A stretch of 64,000 bases of DNA from assembly GCA_027704905.1 (NCBI GenBank), contig CM051005.1, positions 28,409,814 to 28,473,813 of the forward strand, written 5' to 3'. Source of the stretch: Muraenolepis orangiensis (Eukaryota > Chordata > Actinopteri > Gadiformes > Muraenolepididae). The notes under the pieces were generated by a model. It was not told the origin of the DNA. It ran no database searches and saw nothing but the letters and a program-made list of their open reading frames with translations. Positions 16,403 to 28,660 of this stretch are shown one piece after another. The position numbers and the translations under genes were made by a program. Within the stretch, counting starts at the first letter, position 1; every line of letters starts with the position of its first letter.

Positions 16403-17155
16403 TACGGCAACTGCACTGTTTCAGACCGGAAAGCGCTGCAGAGGGTGGTGAAAACCGCCCAACGCATCGTTGGACTACCCCTCCCTGCAATAAACCCACC
16501 ACCCACCACAAATGGTGTGTGAGGAAGGCACAAAAAATAGTGGATGACCCCTCTCACCCCAACCATGGACTGTTTGCCCTCCTCCCCTCCGGGGGGCGCT
16601 ATAGAAACCTCTGTTCCAAGTCAAGCAGGCTTAGGAACGGCTTCTTCCCCTCAGCTGTCATCTCTCTGAGCTCTGGACCACAGCCCCCCCCCTGCTGACG
16701 CCCCCCCTGCCCCCCCCCCTGCTGACGCCCCCCCTGCCCCCCCCCTGCTGCTCAACACCTATAACAATCACCACCAATGTCTCTGACTAACTGTAAAAAC
16801 TAACTGTATCTCAACTACCCACCTCTCTATAGTTTAACTGCTCCTACTTCTGTATATACATATACATTTATATATGCTCACTTGTATATACATTTACATC
16901 TATATATTTGTATCCTGCTTTCAATAATAGCATACCCCTGATCACTATGTTAAATGATCACTCACCTGTATATACATATACCTATTATGATGCTCATATC
17001 ACATTTATACCTAGACTGTCTTTTAACCTGTACATTTAACCTGTAAATTATATTATATTACCATGTACTTTACTGCAACATTTGCACTCTGGTTAGATGC
17101 TAAATTATTTTCTCTGTACTGTACTTGTGCTGTGAAATGACAATCCATTAGAATC

Positions 17156-17645
17156 TAATGTAAGGCTGTGAGGCTGTGGAGCCAAACGGCGTCAGAAAGT
17201 CCATCGCGGCCTTGGAATGCTCTGGGGATTCCCCCTCCACTGAAATCCAGAACTTAGCAAGCGTCTTCTTATTAAAAGCTGTCTTTAATGTGCTGTCGAC
17301 AGTTCAGCCAGTGCGTCCTCCATGTCGGATGACAGATGACTTGCGGTGGTTACAGTAAATGGTGATCTTATCAGTCGTATTTTTCCGAAGCTGTTTCCTC
17401 GGGATAATACTTGTTAAAGTGTTCCAGGAGGGCTTCCAGCTGTGTAGTGATAGACTTCTTCACAGAGTTAACACTAAGTATAAACTTATCAATCCAGCCC
17501 ATTTCAACTCGCGCAGTCCAGCGATCCACTTTCCTCTTGAATGCGCAGATTTGATAATTCAGCGACAAGATGCTTGTGTTTTCACCTTGTGAAGTCCATT
17601 CAGTCTGACAAATATGCAAGACAAATATGCCAGCCTTGTTCACCA
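17156..17645 (-). mobile_element. Second hAT transposase fragment (central region)
   Basis: On the minus strand 17643-17371 encodes QICAFKRKVDRWTARVEMGW, the central region of a hAT transposase. It lies outside the first hAT copy, so it belongs to a second element. Pieces continue at 18110-18250 and 19277-19375, and a hAT-like terminal inverted repeat (complement CAGAGGTTCCCAAAGTGGG) sits near 22545. Confidence 0.65.
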
Positions 17646-18105
17646 GTCAGGGTCAGTCAGGGGGTCAGCAAGCTGGGACCCATGCTCCATCAGGGGTCAG
17701 TCAGGGGGTCAGCAAGCTGGGACCCATGCTCCATCAGGGGTCAGTCAGGGGGTCAGCAAGCTGGGACCCATGCTCCATCAGGGGTCAGTCAGCGGGTCAG
17801 CGAGCTGGGACCCATGCTCCATCAGGGGTCAGTCAGGGGGTCAGCAAGCTGGGACCCATGCTCCATCAGGGGTCAGTCAGCGGGTCAGCGAGCTGGGACC
17901 CATGCTCCATCAGGGGTCAGTCAGGGGGTCAGCAAGCTGGGACCCATGCTCCATCAGGGGTCAGTCAGCGGGTCAGCGAGCTGGGACCCATGCTCCATCA
18001 GGGGTCAGTCAGGGGTCAGCGAGCTGGGACCCATGCTCCATCAGGGGTCAGTCAGGGGTCAGCGAGCTGGGACCCATGCTCCATCAGGGGTCAGTCAGGG
18101 GTCAG
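17645..18105 (+). repeat. 42/43-bp minisatellite, about 11 copies
   Basis: Unit GGGGTCAGCAAGCTGGGACC then CATGCTCCATCAGGGGTCAGTCA. Two variants alternate (GTCAGCAAGC and GTCAGCGAGC), and the last units lose one G. It interrupts the second hAT fragment. Long open frames over it are periodic artefacts. Confidence 0.96.
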
Positions 18106-18251
18106 TGAACTGTGCAGAAATAAGGCGGCTGAGAACATCTCCCTGTGAAAGCCACCTGACTTCTGTGTGGAACAGCAGGCCCTGATGCTCCGATCCCAGT
18201 TCGTTGCAGAGACTGGCGAACAGCCTGGTATTGAGTGGATGTGATTTTATG

Positions 18252-19276
18252 TACAGTTGCAAGAAAAGGTATGTGAACCCTTTGGAATTACCTGCATTTC
18301 TGCATAAATTGTGTTTTCATGTTTTTATTGAACACACCATGTACATTCACAGTGCAGGGTGGAAAAAGTATGTCAACCCTTGGATTTAATAACTGGTTGA
18401 CCCTCCTTTGGCAGCAAGAACCTCAACCAAACGTTTCCTGTAGTTGCAGATCAGACCTGTCGGTCAGGAGGAATTTTGGACCATTCCTCTTTACAAAACT
18501 GTTTCAGTTCAGCAATATTCTTGGGATGTCTGGTGTGAATCGCTCTCTTGAGGTCATGCCATAGCATCTCAATCGGGTTGAGGTCAGGACTCTGACTGGG
18601 CCACTCCAGAAGGCGTTTTTTCTTCTGTTGAAGCCATGCTGTTGTTGATTTACTTCTGTGCTTTGGGTCATTGTCCTGTTGCATCACCCATCTTCTGTTG
18701 AGCGTCAATTGGTGGACAGATGGCCTTAAGTTCTCCTGCAAAAGTTCTCCTGTCTTGGTAAACTTGGGAATTAATTTTTCCGTCGATGATAGCAATCTGT
18801 CCAGGGCAGCAAAGCAGCCCCAAACCACGATGCCCCCTCCACCATACTTAATCTTAGGTCTTCTGAGAGCTCTTTTGTGTGAGGCATGGTTCACATCAGG
18901 CAATGCTTCTTGAGAATAGCAAACTCAAAACTGGTGTGTGTTTTTTATAGGGCAGGGCAGCTTTAACCAACACTTCCAATCTCATCTCATTGATTGGACT
19001 CCAGGTTGGCTGACTCCTGACTCCAATTAGCTCTTGGAGAAGTCATTAGCATAGGGCAACATAGCAACATACTTTTTCCACCCTGCACTGTGTATGTTTA
19101 CATGGTGTGTTCAATAAAAACATGAAAACATATAATTGTTTGCGTGGTATTAGTTTAAGCAGACTGTGTTTGTCTATTGTTGTGACTTAGATGAAGATCA
19201 GAACACATTTTATGATCAATTTATGCAGAAATCCAGGTAATTCCAAAGGGTTCACATACTTTTTCTTGCAACTGTA
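18252..19276 (-). mobile_element. Tc1/mariner-type element, internally deleted, with inverted repeats
   Basis: Ends are TA/CAGTTGCAAGAAAA and its complement TTTTTCTTGCAACTG/TA, with TA target duplications at 18252 and 19275. Further inverted matches (GTGCAGGGTGGAAAAAGTATG) give an IR/DR-like structure. A minus-strand transposase fragment (18903-18451) holds WVMQQDNDPKHRSKST and WPSQSPDLNPIEMLWHDLK, the second D and the E of the DDE triad. The N-terminal DNA-binding part is missing; the element is about 1.0 kb against a usual 1.6 kb, so it is non-autonomous. It is nested in the second hAT. Confidence 0.9.
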
Positions 19277-19372
19277 GTTGACAATTGTTATCGTCTCAAG
19301 AACACTTTTAAGCTCTGGGTTCCTGGGCCACGTCCGTGATCCGGGAGATGGTCCCGTCAGACAGCGCCTGTT

Positions 19373-22300
19373 CATCCCCATTGTCCTACACATAGCTCCT
19401 GTGTATCCCCATTGTCCTACACATAGCTCCTGTGTATCCCCATTGTCCTACACATAGCTCCTGTGTATCCCCATTGTCCTACACATAGCTCCTGTGTATC
19501 CCCATTGTCCTACACATAGCCCCTGTGTGTCCCTATTGTCCTACACATAGCTTCTGTGTATCCCCATTGTCCTACACATAGCACCTGTTTATCCCCATTG
19601 TCCTACACATAGCTCCTGTGTATCCCCATTGTCCTACACATAGCTCCTGTGTATCCCCATTGTCCTACATATAGCTCCTGTGTATCCCCATTGTCCTACA
19701 CATAGCTCCTGTGTATCCCCATTGTCCTACACATAGCTCCTGTGTATCCCCATTGTCCTACACATAGCTCCTGTGTATCCCCATTGTCCTACATATAGCT
19801 CCTGTGTATCCCCATTGTCCTACACATAGCTCCTGTGTATCCCCATTGTCCTACACATAGCTCCTGTGTATCCCCATTGTCCTACACATAGCTCCTGTGT
19901 ATCCCCATTGTCCTACACATAGCTCCTGTGTATCCCCATTGTCCTACACATAGCTCCTGTGTATCCCTATTGTCCTACACATAGCTCCTGTGTATCCCCA
20001 TTGTCCTACACATAGCTCCTGTGTATCCTTATTGTCCTACACATAGCTCCTGTGTATCCCTATTGTCCTACACATAGCACCTGTGTATCCCCATTGTCCT
20101 ACACATAGCTCCTGTGTATCCCCATTGTCCTACACATAGCTCCTGTGTATCCCCATTGTCCTACACATAGCTCCTGTGTGTCCCTATTGTCCTACACATA
20201 GCCCCTGTGTGTCCCTATTGTCCTACACATAGCTCCTGTGTATCCCCATTGTCCTACACATAGCACCTGTGTATCCCCATTGTCCTGTATCCCATTGTCC
20301 TACACATAGCTCCTGTGTATCCCCATTGTCCTACATATAGCTCCTGTGTATCCCCATTGTCCTACACATAGCTCCTGTGTATCCCCATTGTCCTACACAT
20401 AGCTCCTGTGTATCCCCATTGTCCTACACATAGCTCCTGTGTATCCCCATTGTCCTACACATAGCTCCTGTGTATCCCCATTGTCCTACACATAGCCCCT
20501 GTGTATCCCTATTGTCCTACACATAGCTCCTGTGTATCCCCATTGTCCTACACATAGCTCCTGTGTATCCCCATTGTCCTACACATAGCTCCTGTGTATC
20601 CCTATTGTCCTACACATAGCCCCTGTGTGTCCCTATTGTCCTACACATAGCTTCTGTGTATCCCCATTGTCCTACACATAGCACCTGTTTATCCCCATTG
20701 TCCTACACATAGCTCCTGTGTATCCCCATTGTCCTACACATAGCTCCTGTGTATCCCCATTGTCCTACACATAGCCCCTGTGTGTCCCTATTGTCCTACA
20801 CATAGCTTCTGTGTATCCCCATTGTCCTACACATAGCACCTGTTTATCCCCATTGTCCTACACATAGCTCCTGTGTATCCCCATTGTCCTACACATAGCT
20901 CCTGTGTATCCCCATTGTCCTACATATAGCTCCTGTGTATCCCCATTGTCCTACACATAGCTCCTGTGTATCCCCATTGTCCTACACATAGCTCCTGTGT
21001 ATCCCCATTGTCCTACATATAGCTCCTGTGTATCCCCATTGTCCTACACATAGCTCCTGTGTATCCCCATTGTCCTACACATAGCTCCTGTGTATCCCCA
21101 TTGTCCTACACATAGCTCCTGTGTATCCCCATTGTCCTACACATAGCTCCTGTGTATCCCCATTGTCCTACACATAGCTCCTGTGTATCCTTATTGTCCT
21201 ACACATAGCTCCTGTGTATCCCCATTGTCCTACACATAGCTCCTGTGTATCCTTATTGTCCTACACATAGCTCCTGTGTATCCCTATTGTCCTACACATA
21301 GCACCTGTGTATCCCCATTGTCCTACACATAGCTCCTGTGTATCCCCATTGTCCTACACATAGCTCCTGTGTATCCCCATTGTCCTACACATAGCTCCTG
21401 TGTGTCCCTATTGTCCTACACATAGCCCCTGTGTGTCCCTATTGTCCTACACATAGCTCCTGTGTATCCCCATTGTCCTACACATAGCACCTGTGTATCC
21501 CCATTGTCCTACACATAGCTCCTGTGTATCCCCATTGTCCTACATATAGCTCCTGTGTATCCCCATTGTCCTACACATAGCTCCTGTGTATCCCCATTGT
21601 CCTACACATAGCTCCTGTGTATCCCCATTGTCCTACACATAGCTCCTGTGTATCCCCATTGTCCTACACATAGCCCCTGTGTATCCCTATTGTCCTACAC
21701 ATAGCTCCTGTGTATCCCCATTGTCCTACACATAGCTCCTGTGTATCCCCATTGTCCTACACATAGCTCCTGTGTATCCCTATTGTCCTACACATAGCTC
21801 CTGTGTATCCCTATTGTCCTACACATAGCTCCTGTGTATCCCTATTGTCCTACACATAGCTCCTGTGTATCCCCATTGTCCTACACATAGCACCTGTTTA
21901 TCCCCATTGTCCTACACATAGCTCCTGTGTATCCCCATTGTCCTACACATAGCACCTGTGCATCCCCATTGTCCTACACATAGCACCTGTGCATCCCCAT
22001 TGTCCTACACATAGCTCCTGTGTATCCCCATTGTCCTACACATAGCTCCTGTGTATCCCCATTGTCCTACACATAGCTCCTGTGTATCCCCATTGTCCTA
22101 CACATAGCACCTGTGCATCCCCATTGTCCTACACATAGCCCCTATGTGTCCCTATTGTCCTACACATAGCTCCTGTGTATCCCCATTGTCCTACAGATAG
22201 CCCCTGTGTATCCCCATTGTCCTACACATAGCTCCTGTGTATCCCTATTGTCCTACACATAGCTCCTGTGTATCCCTATTGTCCTACACATAGCCCCTGT

Positions 22301-22433
22301 GTATCCCCATTGTCCTACACATAGCCCCTGTGTATCCCTATTGTCCTACACATAGCTCCTGTGTATCCCTATTGTCCTACACATAGCTCCTGTGTATCCC
22401 CATTGTCCTACACATAGCTCCTGTGTATCCCCA
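19373..22433 (+). repeat. 31-bp satellite block, about 98 copies, with higher-order repeats
   Basis: Unit CTCCTGTGTATCCCCATTGT then CCTACACATAG. Variants (CACCTG, CCCCTGTGTGT, TTCTG, CATATAG, CCTTATT) recur in the same order, e.g. the CCCC-TTC-CACCTGTTT series near 19520, 20620 and 20775, so multi-unit blocks were duplicated. The first unit grades into hAT sequence (GCGCCTGTTCATCCCCATTG), so the satellite probably grew from the transposon. Confidence 0.97.
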
Positions 22434-22759
22434 AATGATTACATTTTAATGAATTAAAATAATAATAATAATTAAAAAAACCTCATGGTCACATCAAGAG
22501 GATTCTGAAATCATCTCGCGACCCCCACTTTGGGAACCTCTGACAGAAGAGCCTCCGGGAACTAGAACTATTAACTGCAATCTAAGCCTGACCTGGGGGG
22601 GCAGCACTGTGCCGGAAAGCATCCAGGGTGCCGGAAAGCAACAGAAGAAGAAGAAGGAGAAGGAGAAGGAGGAGGAGGATGTATAACCAGGATGTATAAC
22701 CAGCCCGGTGGCCCTCGTGGTGGGGGCTCGTTTTAAACCAATCCGGTTCATCTGAACCA

Positions 22760-22800
22760 CCAATGAGCGATGGACCGACCGGAACATGGAGCTATAAAAG
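22760..22800 (+). promoter_or_regulatory. CCAAT and TATA boxes of chimeric copy A
   Basis: CCAAT at 22760-22764 and TATAAAAG at 22793-22800, with a pyrimidine-rich likely start near 22821 (TTCTCTG). The functional RPS8 promoter has no TATA, so this promoter was acquired. The same block is in copy B. Confidence 0.75.
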
Positions 22801-23015
22801 AACCAGAGAACCGCTCTCCGTTCTCTGAAGCATCCTCCCAGATCGATAAGGACCGACCATGGCTCACTGCTCAGGAGACACGTCTACGGTAGAGGGCCCT
22901 CGGTAAGAGTTATGATCTGATTATTGATCAGTTATTAGTTATTAATTAGTTCTTATTCTTCTGTGAGTATCGTGTCTCTGCTGCAGACTCTTCACTGTTT
23001 AGGTGACCGCCGTGT

Positions 23016-23110
23016 TACCGTAACTGCTACCTTAGTTACCTTAGGACCTTAGTTACCTTAGGACCTTAGTTACCTTAGGACCTTAGTTACCTTAGGACCT
23101 TAGTTACCCG
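23016..23110 (+). repeat. Short CTTAGTTACCTTAGGAC minisatellite
   Basis: About five tandem copies of a 17-bp unit (TTAGTTACCTTAGGACC) in intron 1' of copy A. They are absent from copy B. Confidence 0.9.
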
Positions 23111-23394
23111 GGGGAGGGTTTGAGATTAACGCTACGGATTAAAGACAGTGATGACGGTCCTCCGGGGAGTTGAGCAGGTACCGGTCTACCGAAGGACCAC
23201 CTTAAGTACTGCCTCGGATAGTACCTCGGGTAGTACCTCGGATACTGCCTCGGGGGGGGGGGGGGGGTAGTAGTTAATAGGAGGCCCTCACCACGAGCCG
23301 GGCTGGTAGCACATCGCCCATTAGCATGCTAGCCCCATAACTCCACGTGTCTGCCTAGTGGGCTGCATGCTAATAGGCCATGATGCTAACCACG

Positions 23395-23690
23395 TGTCTC
23401 TCCCCCTAAGATGATGCTAACCACGTGTCTCTCCCCTAAGATGATGCTAACCACGTGTCTCTCCCCCCCTAAGATGATGCTAACCACGTGTCTCTCCCCT
23501 CTAAGATGATGCTAACCACGTGTCGCTCCCCCTCTAAGATGATGCTAACCACGTGTCGCTCCCCCTCTAAGATGATGCTAACCACGTGTCTCTCCCCCTC
23601 TAAGATGATGCTAACCACGTGTCGCTCCCCCTCTAAGATGATGCTAACCACGTGTCTCTCCCCCTCTAAGATGATGCTAACCACGTGTCT
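23395..23690 (+). repeat. 30-33-bp minisatellite with a CACGTG E-box in each unit
   Basis: Unit AAGATGATGCTAACCACGTG then TCTCTCCCCCTCT, about 10 copies. Every unit contains CACGTG. It lies in intron 1' of copy A just before exon 2' and is not present in copy B. Confidence 0.95.
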
Positions 23691-23703
23691 CGTTGTGTTT
23701 TAG

Positions 23704-23800
23704 GTGCAATGGGCGTGTCACATGTTGCCACCTGTCAGATCCTTGAGGAACTGACCAATGAGCGAACAGGAGTTCAGACCTCCGACCAGCTGGACTCGAT
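23704..23800 (+). pseudogene. Exon 2' of chimeric copy A
   Basis: Flanked by TTTTAG and GTGAGT. It has an open frame starting ATGGGCGTGTCACATG (MGVSHVATC, then LEELTNERTGVQT). The matching exon in copy B (32750-32848) differs mostly at third positions of this frame, hinting that it was once coding. The frame cannot be reached from the exon 1' ATG. Not recognised. Confidence 0.55.
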
Positions 23801-24914
23801 GTGAGTACCATTTGTTCCAGCAAGGTCATCAGGGGTCACTTAATGTGCACCCTTTCTGACTGTTAGAGCAATATGATGATAATTAAGTGCGGAATCCGAG
23901 ATCACTTTGAGGATATCTACCTTGGAGAACTGACTTGCTCAAACGTCTTAAACATCAAACTCAAAAAAATAACTAGTCACCCCACTAACTACGGACATTG
24001 TTCTCCTGTTCACCACCAGGTATCTCGAGGGATAACGGGCATAAAGGCTTAACTCGAGCCCTACCATAAGAGGAAGAAAGAGCTCTGGTGTCACACACCA
24101 GACACAAAGGTTTGTACTACTAAGATTATTCTGTTACCATGTGACTAAGGTCCAAATGTCATTCAACTGAACGGTCTCTACTTTTTCGTTAGTAGTTTTG
24201 AGTACAGGAGATGCAGGTGTTACTTATTGCTGATGCACTGTCAGTTATCCTGGTACGCTGAATTCACTGGCTGTCCAAACATTCTCAGTGCTAGAATAAC
24301 CTTGGTTAGCAGAAGGTTTGGGTCACAAAATGACCTCTTCCTTTCGAAGGCCAAGAACAAATGTACAGATAAAGAATCAGAATGTAGTGGTGTTCTTGTA
24401 AATGTGCTAAATGCAAACAGTCTGTCTCTCTGTGTGTAGGTGTCTATGGACCACTGGTATGGAGGCCAAGACTGCACGGTGGTGATGAACCAAGCGTCGA
24501 CCAGAGGCATCAGCTGGCTGTCCACCTGCAAAGGTTGCTCATTGGTGATGTTTTACCTGATGACGTGGGTGACAAACCTAACCTTAGGTAGGTTTTTATT
24601 TGACTGTTTTGGTTCAAATCTTTTAACTTGCCAATGCCAGGACTTGTCATAGTTACTGACACACTGCAGTGGATGTTGATGATGCTGGTAGCTCTGGACT
24701 CTTAACTAGACGGTTTTCTTTTAACAGAGCTGACCTCGTCGTATCCGTGGTGCGCTCCGAGGCTCGATGTTGGCCGCTTTTCCTGGGGCTCAGAGTAAGA
24801 TTAGTCATTGATTGACATTCTGTTGGCTGTACTCATCTTTAATTGCAAATGCAAGCAACTCAAACTTGATGAATTCTGCACATTTGCAGTAATATTCCAG
24901 CCTTTATGGCACTT

Positions 24915-24984
24915 CTTTCCATGAAGATAACTTTGTCCAGTTCTGCTACTGAATGCAAGTGAAGATAATGTGACTCTGAGAAAG
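24915..24984 (+). ncRNA. SNORD38A: SNORD38A-type snoRNA in chimeric copy A
   Basis: Base-identical to the RPS8 intron 3 snoRNA (stem CTTTC/GAAAG, C, D', C' and D boxes, guide GTCCAGTTCTGCTA), although the flanking exons of this copy are ruined. Confidence 0.88.
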
Positions 24985-25220
24985 ACCTGTGCTAAAAATG
25001 TCTCCAACAATTCAAAGTACATCCGGTTAAACATGGTTGTGATGCCTGTTTTCAGGCTGCACGCGCAAGACCAGGATTATTGATGTTGTCTACAACGCCT
25101 CCAACAACGAGCTGGTGAGAACCAAGACCCTGGTGAAGAACTGCATTGTCCTCATCGACGGGAGCAAAGCTGGTAAGGATAATTCACATGTTTGTTCATC
25201 TTAAAGGCATTTATCCAAGT

Positions 25221-25296
25221 GGCCTTCCGGTGAGGATACCATGTCCAGTTCTGCTACTGAATGAGTGTGAAGATATTTGTGACTCTGAGGAAGGCC
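25221..25296 (+). ncRNA. SNORD38B: SNORD38B-type snoRNA in chimeric copy A
   Basis: Same as the RPS8 intron 4 snoRNA apart from one base between stem and C box (GGTGAGGA). Stem GGCCTTCC/GGAAGGCC and guide are kept. Confidence 0.88.
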
Positions 25297-25559
25297 CTGT
25301 AGGACATGTTCTAGTGTGGTAGAACATGCTGGAAGGCACAGTGTTTAGTTGTTTTGTCTGTTTGGGTGAGGAATCGCAAACTTATTAAACCTATTCTTCT
25401 CCTGCAGAATGCTGACGATATTCTGGAGAAGATGTTAAAAGAATCGGACGCTTGCTGAACGCCGAAAGACTTTGTGAAGAAGGGAAACTGAGGCCAAGGA
25501 AGGCAAATATCTGTAAAGTCAAATAAAATCAAAATGTCTCACAACTCTAGTCTTAATTT

Positions 25560-28150
25560 CTGTTTAAGGTTGCTTATGATGCATTTCCCCCCCACCTTAA
25601 TTGTGTAAGCTTGTCAAGGTTTAACTTGTGTAGCATTTTACAAACTCTCTCAGCGCTCTACAAACCTTGGTTGGTAGGACTGGCTCACAAAATGGCTGTC
25701 TTGGTTGCCAAGAACAAATGCTGATTAAGAATCTAAACTGTTAAGATTTAAGTTCACTAAATAATCAAAGGTCTAAAGTGGCCTCCCTTTAAAAAGCTGT
25801 CTGCCCTCGGTGACGCTTGCACATTTGTATCAGTCGGCAGATGCTGTGGTAAACTTTCAAGACACCACTTGAGTTGTCCACTACAAGCCTTCCTGCAGGA
25901 TGAAGATGCCCTGTGGTCCTGACTGCAATGTGCCTTCAATAACCTGTGACTCATCTTGAAGAACTAAACCTGTATCTTGTTTGCATTAGCATGTAATGCA
26001 GAATCTACTTTAGCTGGTAGATATAGAGTGACTATTACAAGGGGTAATGTATAGTGGTCAGTCAAACAGTATTGGACTGCTAATCAGTTTCTAATTGGGT
26101 CCTGACCTTATGTAACCTATCCTACTCAAACTGAAGGCTGTGGCAATAAACTACATGGTATGAGTTCACATTGTTATGACTTGTGAATCCTACACTTCTA
26201 CTCAGTCTTCTACTCATTGACACTAAATTGAAGAGATGTATTCCCCAGAATTTAAACCTTTCGTAAAGGCAAGGTCAGGGTTGTTTGTAAATTAGTTGTA
26301 TCAGGAATGTTAAATTGACCTAGGCAATGAGAAGTTACTCAACTCGTTGGGTTTGTACTGTAGAATCAATTCATAATGTACCTTTTGTACCAGACTAATT
26401 ACAAATCGTGCACCTTCAAATTGTGTTTCCTGAATTATGATTTTTATTTTCCATATGCAACCAGTACAATGGAATGTCTACCGTTTTCCAAACAATAGTA
26501 TACAAATACAATAAGAGCAGCACTGTATGATAGTGTAATGTTAATGACATGTTATGATAGTGTAATGTTAATGACATGTTATGATAGTGTAATGTTAATG
26601 ATGTGTAATGTTAATGACACGTTATAGTGGCAGCACTCCTAGCAGTCCAGTAGGTCACTGCCTGTGGATAAAACTATCCTTGAACCTGGTAGTCCTTGCG
26701 GTACGGATGCTGAGGAACCTGCGACCAGACTGTAGTCCATGGGCCAAAGCCTAAAATGTTCAATTGTGACACATCAATAACACAAATAAAGTACTGAAAT
26801 ACTGTATTGATTCAGGAAATGTATGATCTCATATCATCCCACCATGAGGGGTGATTATTATAATTAGTACCACTCAAGGTGGCAAATTCTGGTTAATTTG
26901 AAAAAAAAAAAAATCTTTAGATATTTCAACTTGATAAACCTTTGCAAGTGGTATCTTAGTCACAGTTGACCCTCAATCACACCAATGGTGTCATTGAGGC
27001 AATCTTGATTTGAACAGAACATGCGATAGAAAGAATCAGGAATTCAAACTTTGAATCACTTATTTAACCAACGATCATCATCACAAATCAATCATACAAT
27101 ATTCATATTCTGTTTCATTCGTCATCAGTGTAGCGGACGACGCTGCCACCAGCCATTAACCTGTCTGCTTGAGGCTCCTCCTGAAGACCAGGACTCAGGG
27201 GGATGAGGAATCTGGTTTATTGTAGAGTTTGAATCATGTAGAACCGAGCAGATGGAACATGCTACAGCTCTTCCTCTAGTGTGTGGTGGAGGCTGTCAGC
27301 CTTGATTAACAAGGACCCTCAGGTGTGCAGCCTCACCAGCCAATCAGTCTGACTCAGGCCAGGTGAGGCTGCTTCAACAGCCACCAACCACACACACACT
27401 CCACAATCATAATCTTCATCATAGTCATCATTAAAGTCATCCAGGGTCAGGGTGCAGGTTTGTACCTTGCACATTTCTGTGCACTTTAATTGGTTGACAA
27501 GGCAGGAGCAGTGTGGAAGCTTACAGGTGGTCATCACTTGCAGCCCATAAGTCCCAGGACAGCCATTGGTGCTGGGGGTCCCCTCATCCAATCTGAGGTC
27601 AGTTTACAGCTTGACATCACACACACTGGATGACCTTGCATACATCCTGCAGACTAATGATTCCATATTTGTGTAAAATTCCTCACATACATCCCAGTGA
27701 TTAAAAGGACTTGGAATTTCCTGTTTTTTTTTCAGTTTAAGAGCTCTGAGTTTTCCTCGTCCTCAAAACACACGCTCTCACAAACCCTAAAGGTATGTTC
27801 ACCTCCAGCATCACATAGGTAGTCTCCATGGAGCTCAGCAAGGCTGTTGATGTTGGTACCGTCAGATTCCCATTTCTGTGTAAAGGGCAGTTTATCTTCT
27901 CACAGTATCCCAGGCAAACGATCATGACATCTGTATCCTCACTCACAATAACTGAGGTTTAATAGTCATTCTGGCTGGCAGGATTTGCATGTAGAAGCAT
28001 ACAGGTTTCGAAGGCCAAGAATAAATATAGAACTCAAGTTCTGTAAATGACAAATTAAACAAGCAATTAAAATGCCTGTGCATTCAAAACCTTTAATTCT
28101 GCCCCCCCCATTGCTTCTGAATACCAAGGCAGGGTGCATTAATGAACTTT
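25560..28150. repeat. Flank of copy A, a diverged duplicate of the copy B flank
   Basis: Blocks such as TACAAGCCTTCCTGCAGGAT (25885 and 34801) and the 270-bp piece 27319-27591 recur around 34500-36400. No intact gene is seen. 27960-27319 minus encodes CKLPHCSCLVNQLKCTEMCK, the Cys-rich end of an unclassified transposon protein. 26515-26640 holds a small 27-bp array (see 56970) followed by LINE 3' sequence. Confidence 0.7.
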
Positions 28151-28154
28151 CCTC

Positions 28155-28660
28155 AATGACTAGGACAAAGGAGGCTAAGTTCTGTTCAGGGTCGAGCCAT
28201 AGACTTTATCACCCTGTGGTGTCACCGTCTAGCATCAAGTTATAGAGGAGCTTCAATCCAAAATTCACAAAGTGGCAACCTTCCAATAAAGTAATTTTAT
28301 TTAATGTTATGGTTCCATGTCTTGCGCTTCAAACCCATCTCAACATGTGACCATGGACAACATAACACAACATGGAAGTTACGACTGGGACTTTTAACTC
28401 ATACTGGTATCCTTAGTCTGAATTTATAGAGGTGGATTTAATACACATTTTCATTTCCATAAATGCTGTTAAATATGGAATGGAACATTCAATACAAGAT
28501 TCAAGATGTTTATATACCATATGCAACAAGTTCAATGGAATGCTTACTCCCATTCCATCCTGCATCCTTATTTTTGTAAAAATAAAAGCATTTTAAAGTG
28601 CCAGTTGTGCAGCCTCATGAATACAGTGCACAACAGTGCAGTGGCTGTAGGATTTCAGAA
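28155..28660. repeat. Duplicate of the RPS8 3' flank
   Basis: Matches 13311-13830 (TAGCATCAAGTTATAGAGGA, ACATGTGACCATGGACAACA) with scattered substitutions. This shows that the downstream flank of RPS8 was copied together with the gene. Confidence 0.85.

Larger units (their letters stand above)
16010..17155 (+). mobile_element. LINE 3' fragment (Rex1/CR1-L2 type) with internal hairpins
   Basis: Plus-strand translation gives NLALNTKKTKKLIVDFRKTR, FKFLGVHISEDLPWSLNT, RLFFLRRLRKAHLSPHILVN and DPSHPNHGLFALLPSGGRYR. This is the C-terminal RT region of a very common teleost CR1/L2-type LINE (Rex1/Babar-like). After about 16700 comes its C-rich and AT-rich 3' tail. Two perfect inverted repeats at 16255-16402 break the reading. 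Confidence 0.8.
22575..25530 (+). pseudogene. Chimeric RPS8 copy A: new promoter and 5' exons joined to decayed RPS8
   Basis: A duplicated unit with its own TATA/CCAAT promoter, exon 1' (22859-22902, MAHCSGDTSTVEGPR) and exon 2' (23704-23800), followed by RPS8 exon 2 onward. The RPS8 part is broken: exon 2 (24020-24110) has frameshifts and stops, exon 3 (about 24728-24795) is shortened, exon 4 (25057-25172) has lost about 70 bp of its end, and exons 5 and 6 are fused and damaged. Joining exon 1' to exon 2' gives a stop after about 28 codons. SNORD38A- and SNORD38B-type snoRNAs are still intact. AATAAA at 25522. Best read as a non-coding snoRNA host or pseudogene. I do not recognise the source of exons 1' and 2'. 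Confidence 0.8.

Noticed and set aside
17541..18185. Three overlapping ORFs with GTHAPSGVSQG-type repeats
   Set aside because: Periodic translations of the 42/43-bp minisatellite inside hAT debris.
8098..22433. Link between the three 31-bp repeats (8098, 11518, 19373)
   Set aside because: They share period but not sequence; treated as coincidence.
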